Shown here in pieces: positions 8,445-15,432 of a stretch of DNA of 64,000 nt. Position 1 is the stretch's first letter. Every line of letters starts with the position of its first letter. Origin of the DNA: Thermohalobaculum sp039822785 (GTDB taxonomy: Bacteria; Pseudomonadota; Alphaproteobacteria; Rhodobacterales; Rhodobacteraceae); the NCBI GenBank assembly GCA_039822785.1, contig JBCBMO010000001.1, forward strand, positions 434,001 to 498,000, written 5' to 3'. The notes beneath the pieces are model-generated. The model was not told the origin of the DNA. It saw only the letters and a list, made by a program, of their open reading frames with translations, and did not search any database. The position numbers and the translations under genes were made by a program.

Positions 8445-8841
8445 GCCACAAAATCTAGCGTTGGCCTGGGCCGAGGAACAGCCCCAAGACGCGGCGCTCA
8501 CCCGGCTGGCGACCTATGGCACCTTTGTCCCCGGTGGTGAGAACCACGCGGTGCTGGCACCGCTCGAGGGGATCTGGCGGCGCGGCTGGCTGGAGGGGGA
8601 AACCCGCACCGCGCGCGCCGGGCGCTGGGCCGGCTACAGCGGGTTCGTGCCGCTGCCGGGCGGACCGCGCCTGGCCGCCTGGCTGTTTGAGAGCGCCACG
8701 CTGGCCTACGCATGGGACGATCTCGATGCCTTCGAGGGGCCGGCCTTTCTGCGCCACGGCGTGCCGTTCTTCCTCGACGCGGCCACCACAGTCACCGCGC
8801 AGGTCTATGCGTTGGAGGACGGGATCGAGGTGGGGGCATGA
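8443..8841 (+). CDS. Gamma-glutamylcyclotransferase family protein (AIG2/GGCT fold)
   Basis: The 132-residue protein contains the family signature LATYGTFVPGGENH near its start and FEGPAFLRHGVPF near its C-terminus, within the usual length for the GGCT/AIG2 fold. Members cyclise gamma-glutamyl compounds to 5-oxoproline or have unknown substrates; the specificity here cannot be read from sequence. Two ATG starts are possible, 8425 and 8443; the latter overlaps the dnaE start codon on the other strand. The gene ends in an ATGA overlap with the agmatinase gene, so the two are translationally linked. The pairing could suggest a role in gamma-glutamyl-polyamine handling, but that is speculation. 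Confidence 0.8.
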   Translation: MPQNLALAWAEEQPQDAALTRLATYGTFVPGGENHAVLAPLEGIWRRGWLEGETRTARAGRWAGYSGFVPLPGGPRLAAWLFESATLAYAWDDLDAFEGPAFLRHGVPFFLDAATTVTAQVYALEDGIEVGA

Positions 8842-9767
8842 GCGATCCCCAGCGCCGCCCCCGCTACACCGGGCCCGCCAGCTTCTTCCGCCTGCCTTAC
8901 CTCGAGGATTTCGAAGCCGCGCCACCGCAGATCGGGGTCATCGGCGTGCCCTTCGACGGGGGCGTCACGAACCGCCCCGGTGCCCGCCATGGCCCGCGTG
9001 AGGTGCGCAATCAGTCCTCGCTGATCCGGCGTATCAACCAGCCGACCGGCGTCGCGCCCTTTGACACGCACCGGATCGCGGATCTCGGCGACGCCTGGAT
9101 CGAGAAACCCTATGAGCTGACCAGCGCCCATGCGGAGATCGAGGCCTTCTATGCCCGCCTCCATGCGGCCGGGATCCGGCCGCTGACCTGCGGGGGCGAC
9201 CATTCGATCAGCCTCCCGATCCTGCGGGCGCTGGCCACGGACGGCCCGCTCGGCCTGCTGCACATCGATGCCCATTGCGACACGGGCGACGACTACCTGG
9301 GCAGCCGGTTTCACCACGGCGCGCCCTTCAAGATCGCCGTCGACGAGGGGCTGATCGACCCCAAACGGACGGCGCAGATCGGCATTCGCGGCACGGTGAC
9401 CGAGCAGAACTTCTGGGCCTTCTCCTATGACAGCGGCATGCGGGTGATGCTGATCGAGGAGGTGGAGGAACGCGGCTGGGTCGCCTGCATTGCCGAGGCG
9501 CTGCAGGTCGTGGGCCCCGGCCCCTGCTATCTGTCCTTCGACATCGACGCGCTCGACCCGGCCTTCGCCCCCGGCACCGGCACGCCGGAGGCAGGCGGCC
9601 TCACGATGCGGGAAGCCCAGGGCATGGTCCGCCGGGCGGCCAGCCTCGATATCCGCGGGGCAGACATGGTCGAGGTCTCCCCACCCTTCGACCAGGGCGG
9701 GATCACGGCGCTGAATGGGGCCACGATGATGTTCGAGATCCTCTGCGCGATGACCGCCGGCCGCTGA
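8838..9767 (+). CDS. speB: Agmatinase / ureohydrolase family
   Basis: This 309-residue protein belongs to the arginase/agmatinase family of binuclear manganese hydrolases. The metal-binding motifs are all present: GGDHSIS, HIDAHCDTGD and SFDIDALDPAFAPGTG. Agmatinase converts agmatine to putrescine and urea; related enzymes act on guanidinobutyrate, guanidinopropionate or formiminoglutamate, and the family motifs do not by themselves settle which. The start at 8838 overlaps the upstream gene stop by four bases; a longer frame exists upstream but is only the shadow of the cyclotransferase gene. The protein would act in the cytoplasm in polyamine or guanidino-compound catabolism. Confidence 0.88.
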   Translation: MSDPQRRPRYTGPASFFRLPYLEDFEAAPPQIGVIGVPFDGGVTNRPGARHGPREVRNQSSLIRRINQPTGVAPFDTHRIADLGDAWIEKPYELTSAHAEIEAFYARLHAAGIRPLTCGGDHSISLPILRALATDGPLGLLHIDAHCDTGDDYLGSRFHHGAPFKIAVDEGLIDPKRTAQIGIRGTVTEQNFWAFSYDSGMRVMLIEEVEERGWVACIAEALQVVGPGPCYLSFDIDALDPAFAPGTGTPEAGGLTMREAQGMVRRAASLDIRGADMVEVSPPFDQGGITALNGATMMFEILCAMTAGR

Positions 9768-9890
9768 GCTGGCGCCACAGCGATCCCGATCACGCCGGCA
9801 CACGCCGTGTCACCCGCGCGTGAGGAATGGTGCGGTGCGGCGCCGCCCTCGCTACCTGCGGGGCAACCGAAACCCCTCAGGAGACCTTCC

Positions 9891-10379
9891 ATGACCGCCA
9901 TCGACCGTCTCGAAAGCGCCGTTCAGGGCGAGACCGCCCGCGCCGCCAGCCTCGCCGCCCTGCGTATCACCACCGCCGGCCTCATGTTCTGGTGGGGCCT
10001 GGTCAAGGGCCTCGACATGGGCGTGGGCGCCGCCGTGTCGAACGCCTTCTACGGCGGGCTCTTCACCCTCGACGCCCTGCTCATCGCCTTTGGCTGGCTG
10101 CAGGTCTTCGCCGCCATCGCGCTGGCGCTGGGTCTGTTCCGCCGCGCGCTGCTGCCCTTCCAACTGGTGGTCTCGGTGGCGACCGCGGTGGTGGTCTGGC
10201 AGTCGATCCTCGACCCCTTCTGGCTCTGGATGCCGGGTGAGGCGCCGGGCACGGTGAACAAGCTGTTCTACCCCTCGGCCATCGTCGCCGTGGCCTCCTT
10301 CCTGCTGTGGAGCTTCCGCGCGCAGGACACCTGGGCGCTGGACCGGGTGATCGGCGGCCGCCAGACGGCCGCTGCCTGA
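9891..10379 (+). CDS. DoxX-like integral membrane protein
   Basis: The 162-residue protein has four predicted hydrophobic segments, preceded by a short amphipathic N-terminus, matching the DoxX/SURF4-like fold (SLAALRITTAGLMFWWGLVKG is the first segment region). The ATG at 9891 is preceded by AGGAGAC, a good ribosome binding site. Members of this group are membrane proteins linked with quinone or thiosulfate chemistry or redox homeostasis, but most are functionally undefined, and nothing here narrows it. It is 123 bases downstream of the agmatinase gene and could be an independent unit. A hairpin terminator follows at 10388-10408. Confidence 0.72.
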   Translation: MTAIDRLESAVQGETARAASLAALRITTAGLMFWWGLVKGLDMGVGAAVSNAFYGGLFTLDALLIAFGWLQVFAAIALALGLFRRALLPFQLVVSVATAVVVWQSILDPFWLWMPGEAPGTVNKLFYPSAIVAVASFLLWSFRAQDTWALDRVIGGRQTAAA

Positions 10380-10387
10380 GGCTGCTT

Positions 10388-10408
10388 GGGGGCGGTGCTG
10401 CCGCCCCC
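10388..10408. terminator. GC-rich hairpin between convergent DoxX and lolD genes
   Basis: An 8-base-pair stem (GGGGGCGG with CCGCCCCC) encloses a five-base loop between two convergent genes. There is no long T-tract on either side, so it may act bidirectionally but weakly, or depend on Rho. Confidence 0.55.
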
Positions 10409-10417
10409 TATCCCCTT

Positions 10418-11110
10418 CTAGGCCGCAATGATCTTGCCGGCGGTGAGCGTCACCGTCCGGTCGAGCCGCGCGGCCAGGTCGTGGTTATGCGTGGCCACCA
10501 GCGCCGCAAGCCCCGTGTCGCGGACCAGGCCAATCAGCACCTCGAAGACCCGGCCGGCGGTCTCTGGGTCAAGGTTGCCCGTGGGCTCATCGGCCAGCAG
10601 GACACGCGGGGCATTGGCGAGCGCACGGCAGATCGCGACGCGCTGCTGCTCACCGCCGGAAAGCTCCGCCGGCCGATGCCCTGCCCGCTTGGCTAGGCCA
10701 ACCCGCTCCAGCAGGGAAAGCGACCGCTCGCGCGCCGCACTTCTGCCCGTACCCGCGGCAAGCTGCGGCAGGCTCACGTTCTCCTCCGCCGAGAACTCGG
10801 GCAACAGGTGGTGGAACTGATAGACGAAGCCCACCATGCGGCAGCGGGCGGCCGTGCGCACCGCATCCGTGGCGCCGGAGACATCAGTCCCGCCGATCGT
10901 GATGGTCCCGGCATCGGGCGTATCCAGCAGCCCCGCGATCTGGAGCAGGGTCGATTTGCCCGCACCAGAGGGGGCGACGAGCGCCACCGCCTCGCCGGGG
11001 TTGAGGGCGAAGTCCGCCCCCTCCAGCACCGCGATCCGCCGCTCGCCCTGGTGGTAGACGCGGGTGATGCCGGTCAGGCTGAGCGCAGGCAGGCCGCCGG
11101 GCTCACTCAT
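10418..11110 (-). CDS. lolD: Lipoprotein-releasing ABC transporter, ATP-binding subunit
   Basis: This 230-residue ATPase has the MacB/LolD-type features: Walker A APSGAGKSTLL, a Q-loop in VYQFHHLLPEF, the ABC signature LSGGEQQRV, Walker B VLLADEPTGNLD and the H-loop ATHNHDLA. The QFHHLLPEF segment is characteristic of LolD. It overlaps the membrane subunit gene upstream by eight bases, so the two are cotranslated. With that subunit it extracts mature lipoproteins from the inner membrane and hands them to LolA for the outer membrane. It is the last gene of the minus-strand group proS-lolC/E-lolD and converges on the DoxX gene. Confidence 0.95.
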   Translation of the reverse strand: MSEPGGLPALSLTGITRVYHQGERRIAVLEGADFALNPGEAVALVAPSGAGKSTLLQIAGLLDTPDAGTITIGGTDVSGATDAVRTAARCRMVGFVYQFHHLLPEFSAEENVSLPQLAAGTGRSAARERSLSLLERVGLAKRAGHRPAELSGGEQQRVAICRALANAPRVLLADEPTGNLDPETAGRVFEVLIGLVRDTGLAALVATHNHDLAARLDRTVTLTAGKIIAA

Positions 11111-12422
11111 GGCGCAGGGCCTCTACCGGGTCCATCCGGGCGGCCCGGCGCGCAGGGTACCAGGTCGCGAAGAAGCTGAGCGAGAGCGCGATGGTCACCG
11201 TGATGATGACGTCCGAGGGGACCATGTGGGCTGGCACCCGGGTCAGGAACCGGATCTGCGGATCCCAGACCTGACCGCCCATGACCCATTCCACCGCGGC
11301 CTGGATCTCCTGGATATAGACGACAAACAGGACCCCCAGCAGGCAGCCGACGACCGTGCCGACCACGCCAATAAAGGCGCCGCAGATGAAGAAGACCCGC
11401 AGCACCGCGCCCTTGCTGAGCCCCATGGTGCGCAGGATCGCGATGTCCCGCCCCTTGTCCTTCACCAGCATGATGAGGCCGGAGATGATGTTGAGGGCGG
11501 CGACCAGGATGATCAGCGAGAGGATGATGAACATCACTGCCCGCTCCACGTCGAGGGCGGCGATGAAGCTGCCGTTAGCGCGTTTCCAGGACCACAGAAA
11601 GCCGCGGTCGCCAACCGCCGAGAGGATGCGGTCGTCGATGGTGCCGGCGATGCTCTGGGCGGTGGGGTCGGCGACGGTATCGGGGTCCTCGACCATGACC
11701 TCGATCTGATCGACCCGGTCGGGCATGTTGAAGAACGTCTGCGCTTCCTCGAGCGGCAGAAAGACCAGCGCGTTGTCGAACTGGCTCATCCCGATGCGAA
11801 AGATGTAGACGACCTCATAGGCCTTGGTCTTCGGGATCACCCCAAAGGCGGTGACGGTGCCGCGCGGGTTGAGCAGCGTCACCCGGTCGCCGAGCGCCAG
11901 CCCCAGCGTGCGGGCGACCCCGGCGCCGATCGCGATCCCCTCCTCGAAGCGATCCAGGCTGCCCTGCGCGGCCTCGGGGTCCGACACGCCGCTTAGCTGG
12001 CGGATATCCGATGCCGCCATCCCGCGCAGGAGCGCGCCCGCGTTGCCGCTCGGGCCGCTGAGCGGGACCTGTTTCTCGATGACCGGGGCGGCGCGGACGA
12101 CGCCCGGCACGCTGGCGACATCGGCGGCGAGCGCGTCATAGCCCTCCAGGTTGCCGCGGTCATAGGGGAGCACGGTGACATGAGCCTGGGCGCCCACGAT
12201 CCGGTCGATCAGCTCGACCCGAAACCCGTTCATGACGGCCATGACGATGATGAGCGTGGCCACACCCAGCGTGATGCCCGCGAGCGAGAAGCCTGCGATG
12301 ACCGAGATCACGCCCTCGCGCCGGCGCGCGCGCAGATAGCGCCAGGCGATCATCCACTCCAGGCGCGAGAAGGGGCCCGCCCCGCTGGAAGCCGCCGCAG
12401 CCGGCGCGGCGTCAGAGGCCAT
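11103..12422 (-). CDS. lolC: Lipoprotein-releasing ABC transporter, membrane subunit (LolC/LolE type)
   Basis: The protein is 439 residues long from the ATG at 12422; a TTG five codons earlier is the alternative start. The architecture is that of LolC/E: one N-terminal transmembrane segment with the signature EWMIAWRYLRARR before it, a large periplasmic domain, and three C-terminal transmembrane segments (FtsX domain). Alphaproteobacteria commonly have a single LolC/E protein (LolF-like) that forms a homodimer, and only one gene is present here, so the letter is arbitrary. The 5' end overlaps proS by 11 bases and the 3' end overlaps lolD by eight, indicating tight cotranslation of all three. 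Confidence 0.92.
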   Translation of the reverse strand: MASDAAPAAAASSGAGPFSRLEWMIAWRYLRARRREGVISVIAGFSLAGITLGVATLIIVMAVMNGFRVELIDRIVGAQAHVTVLPYDRGNLEGYDALAADVASVPGVVRAAPVIEKQVPLSGPSGNAGALLRGMAASDIRQLSGVSDPEAAQGSLDRFEEGIAIGAGVARTLGLALGDRVTLLNPRGTVTAFGVIPKTKAYEVVYIFRIGMSQFDNALVFLPLEEAQTFFNMPDRVDQIEVMVEDPDTVADPTAQSIAGTIDDRILSAVGDRGFLWSWKRANGSFIAALDVERAVMFIILSLIILVAALNIISGLIMLVKDKGRDIAILRTMGLSKGAVLRVFFICGAFIGVVGTVVGCLLGVLFVVYIQEIQAAVEWVMGGQVWDPQIRFLTRVPAHMVPSDVIITVTIALSLSFFATWYPARRAARMDPVEALRHE

Positions 12423-13752
12423 CGTAGAGTGCGGCAAGCTTGGTCACGGCGGCCTCGGCGGTCAGCTCCTCGCTGACGCCCGTCCGCCGGCTGGTCAACT
12501 CGACCACGCCGTTGCCAAGGCCGCGGGGGCCTACCGTCAAGCGCCAGGGCAGGCCGATCAGATCCATGGTGGCGAACTTGGCGCCCGCTCGTTCCTCGCG
12601 GTCGTCGTAGAGGCTGCTGAGACCCGCCGCCGCGACCCGGGCCTCGAGGTCGGCGCAGGCGGTATCGCAGGCGGCATCGCCCTGCTTGAGGTTCACGATG
12701 CCGACGCTGAAGGGGGTCACAGGCTCGGGCCAGATGATCCCCTTGTCGTCGTGGTTCGCCTCGATGATGGCACCCGTCACGCGGCTCACGCCGATGCCGT
12801 AGCTGCCGCCATGGACGGCCACGCGCTCGCCCTCGCGGTTGGCGATCATCGCGCCAAGTGGCTCGGCGTATTTGGTGCCGAAATAGAAGATATGGCCCAC
12901 CTCGATCCCGCGGGCGGTCACCCGGTCGGGCTCGGCCACCCGCTCCTCGAACACGGCCTGTTCGTGGGTGTCGTCGGTGCGGGCATAGGGTGCTGTCCAT
13001 TCGTCGAAGATGCGCTGCAGCTGGGCCGCGTCCTCGAAATCCACCGCCCGGTCGCCGAGGCTCAGGTCCACGACCCGGCGGTCGAGGAAGACCTCGCTTT
13101 CGCCGGTGTCGGCCAGGATCAGGAACTCATGCGCGAGGTCGCCACCGATGGGCCCGCTCTCGGCCTTCATGGGCACGGCCTTCAGCCCCATCCGCTCAAA
13201 GGTCCGCAGATAGGCCGCCATCATCCGGTTGTAGGAATGGCGCGCGCTCTCCTTGTCGAGGTCGAAGGAGTAGCCGTCCTTCATCAGGAACTCCCGGCCG
13301 CGCATCACGCCGAAGCGGGGGCGGATCTCGTCGCGGAACTTCCACTGGATGTGGTAGAGCATCTTGGGCACGTCGCGATACGACGACGCGGCGCTGCGAA
13401 AGATCTCGGTGATCTGCTCTTCGTTGGTCGGGCCAAAAAGCATGTCGCGGTCGTGGCGGTCGCGGATGCGCAGCATCTCGGGGCCATAGGCGTCGTAGCG
13501 CCCGCTCTCACGCCAAAGGTCCGCCGATTGGATGGTGGGCATCAGGACCGGGATCGCACCCGCCTTGGCCTGCTCCTCGTGCACGATCCGCTCTATGTTG
13601 CGCAGGACCGTGTAGCCGAGCGGCAGCCAGGAGTAGATGCCCGCCGAGGCCTGGCGGATCATGCCCGCCCGCAACATGAGCCGGTGCGAGGCAATTTGCG
13701 CCTCCGCCGGGGTCTCCTTCAGCACAGGCATAAAGTAGCGGGTCAGGCGCAT
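12412..13752 (-). CDS. proS: Prolyl-tRNA synthetase (short alphaproteobacterial type)
   Basis: This class II synthetase has 446 residues from the ATG at 13752 (MRLTRYFMPVLKE). Motif 1 (SAGIYSWLPLGY), motif 2 (FRDEIRPRFGVMRGREF) and motif 3 (SYGIGVSRVTGAI) are all visible, followed by the anticodon-binding domain. It is shorter than the roughly 570-residue bacterial ProS because the INS editing domain between motifs 2 and 3 is absent, as known for alphaproteobacteria; editing of mischarged Ala-tRNA(Pro) would then depend on separate proteins such as ProXp. The frame extends 23 residues upstream from an alternative start, but that stretch is arginine-rich and poorly protein-like. It leads the proS-lolC/E-lolD group. 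Confidence 0.96.
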   Translation of the reverse strand: MRLTRYFMPVLKETPAEAQIASHRLMLRAGMIRQASAGIYSWLPLGYTVLRNIERIVHEEQAKAGAIPVLMPTIQSADLWRESGRYDAYGPEMLRIRDRHDRDMLFGPTNEEQITEIFRSAASSYRDVPKMLYHIQWKFRDEIRPRFGVMRGREFLMKDGYSFDLDKESARHSYNRMMAAYLRTFERMGLKAVPMKAESGPIGGDLAHEFLILADTGESEVFLDRRVVDLSLGDRAVDFEDAAQLQRIFDEWTAPYARTDDTHEQAVFEERVAEPDRVTARGIEVGHIFYFGTKYAEPLGAMIANREGERVAVHGGSYGIGVSRVTGAIIEANHDDKGIIWPEPVTPFSVGIVNLKQGDAACDTACADLEARVAAAGLSSLYDDREERAGAKFATMDLIGLPWRLTVGPRGLGNGVVELTSRRTGVSEELTAEAAVTKLAALYDGL

Positions 13753-13830
13753 CGGGCGGTCTCTTGCAGCGGGTCGTCGGCCGGTGGGGCGGGGTGTAGG
13801 CGGAATGCCCTGGCCCCGCAAGGCGCTCGC

Positions 13831-15432
13831 CTAAGCGAGAACCGTCTGCGCGGTCTCACGGCCCAGGTGCTTGGCGAGTTGCGCCAGCCGCTTCTCGCTG
13901 TCCTGGCCGGCCATATCGGCGACCGGCGGGTTGAGGCGCAGGGTGAGTGCGGTGCCGTCATCCTCCAGCCGGCAATGGGGCAGGACGCCGGGAGAGGAGG
14001 CGGCGAGCGAACAGCCGAGGCGCAGCGTGAGCCCAACCGCCGCCGCCCGGTCGATGGCGGCCTGGTCGAGCAGCGCCGTCGCCTCGGTCTGGGCAACGGT
14101 GCGGCGGTTGCGGCGATAGCGGGCGGTGAGCGCGAGGCCGAGGAAGACCCGGCCGTAATGGCCGAGGTCGGTGAGGGTGGAGCGGGTCGCCGCCTCCCAG
14201 GACGCGATCACCCGGTGATCGGGGTGGGTGCGCCAGCCGATATCGGCCAAGAGCGCCGCTACCTTGATCAGCCGCGTTTCCTCAGCGTCGCGCGAGCCCA
14301 GGGCCTTGAGGGTCCAATAGGCCAGCTCCGCGCCGAAGCCCGGGGCGCGGGCGGCCATCTGCTCCATATCCTCCGCCGCCGCGAGGAGCGGGTCCTTGGC
14401 GCGCAGGCGGGGCGGCATCGCCTCCAGGCAGACGCCCTCGCGTAGACCGAAGGCGGAGATGACAATCTCCCGCGGCTGAAGCGCCTCCAGCAAGCTGCGC
14501 AGCAGCCGCGCCGTCAGCGGCAGGGAGGGTCCGCGGCTCTCCGAGACGCCATCGAGCGCCATGACATCGGCGGGCGAGAGGCGGCGCGCCCAGCGCGCAA
14601 GCTCCAGTGCCTCCTGCCGCCCGATCGTGTACTCATGGAGCACCTTCAGCGGATAGCCGCTGCGCTCCATGTTGGCGCGGGCCAGCGCACGCCAGGCGCC
14701 GCCAACCAGATAGAGGCAGCCGGCGCGGGCGCGGATGGTCTCCGGCACCGCGGCAAGCTCGGTCTCCATCACCCGATCCGGGTTGGCCTGCCCCTCCAGC
14801 CGCTGGGGTCCGAGCGGCAGGGTAATGCCCTGCCCCGGCCGCCCGCCGCCCAGGACACAGAGCTCGAGCGAGGCGCCGCCGAGATCGGCCACCACACCCT
14901 CGGCGCCCGGATTGCCGAAGAGCACGCCCTGGGCCGCCAGCCGCGCCTCGTCCGAGCCGCTGGCGATGCCGAGGCGTATCCCGGTCTCCGCCTTCACCTG
15001 ATCGCGAAAGGCCGGTCCGTCCTCCGCCTCCCGGATCGCGGCGGTGGCGACGCCGGCCAGCGTGGCGACCTTCAGGTGCTCGGCCACGGCGCTGAAGCGG
15101 CGCAGCGCCACGAGCGCCCGTGCCTTGCCGTCGGGGTCCAGCCGGCCGGTGCGGGCGAGGCTGGCGCCAAGGCCGCACATCGCCTTTTCGTTGAAGACCG
15201 TGGCGGGGCTGCGCGAACCCTCCTCGAAGATCACGAGGCGGATGGAGTTGGAGCCCGTGTCCACGACGCCGATCCGCCCCTCCCGCGTGCCGGGGGCGGC
15301 GAAGGAACGGGTATCGAAGCCCAGGCCCGGCAGATCACTCGGCGCGGCCATGGGCGTCGTTGCCCCGGCAGCCCCGCCCCCCGCGGCGGAGGGCAGGCGC
15401 GGCGTCGGCGGCTTGCTCTCCACCCGGTTCAC
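13831..15432 (-). CDS. ppx: Exopolyphosphatase, Ppx/GppA family
   Basis: The 533-residue protein starts with GTG at 15432 and belongs to the actin-like Ppx/GppA phosphatases. The phosphate-binding loops GVVDTGSNSIRLVIF (about residues 53-68) and VADLGGASLEL (near 182) are present; the second loop carries alanine where GGGS is commoner. A C-terminal helical domain with HD-like character (from about residue 340) is typical of full-length Ppx. The enzyme removes terminal phosphates from polyphosphate, or pppGpp if GppA-like. Its start overlaps the ppk1 stop by four bases (GTGA), so synthesis and breakdown of polyphosphate are encoded on one message. The N-terminal 45 residues are proline/alanine-rich and probably disordered. 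Confidence 0.93.
   Translation of the reverse strand: MNRVESKPPTPRLPSAAGGGAAGATTPMAAPSDLPGLGFDTRSFAAPGTREGRIGVVDTGSNSIRLVIFEEGSRSPATVFNEKAMCGLGASLARTGRLDPDGKARALVALRRFSAVAEHLKVATLAGVATAAIREAEDGPAFRDQVKAETGIRLGIASGSDEARLAAQGVLFGNPGAEGVVADLGGASLELCVLGGGRPGQGITLPLGPQRLEGQANPDRVMETELAAVPETIRARAGCLYLVGGAWRALARANMERSGYPLKVLHEYTIGRQEALELARWARRLSPADVMALDGVSESRGPSLPLTARLLRSLLEALQPREIVISAFGLREGVCLEAMPPRLRAKDPLLAAAEDMEQMAARAPGFGAELAYWTLKALGSRDAEETRLIKVAALLADIGWRTHPDHRVIASWEAATRSTLTDLGHYGRVFLGLALTARYRRNRRTVAQTEATALLDQAAIDRAAAVGLTLRLGCSLAASSPGVLPHCRLEDDGTALTLRLNPPVADMAGQDSEKRLAQLAKHLGRETAQTVLA

Noticed and set aside
5535..8540. 1001-residue open frame on the strand opposite dnaE
   Set aside because: It is the antisense shadow of a well-conserved gene in high-GC DNA; composition is arginine/histidine-rich and no domain is recognised.
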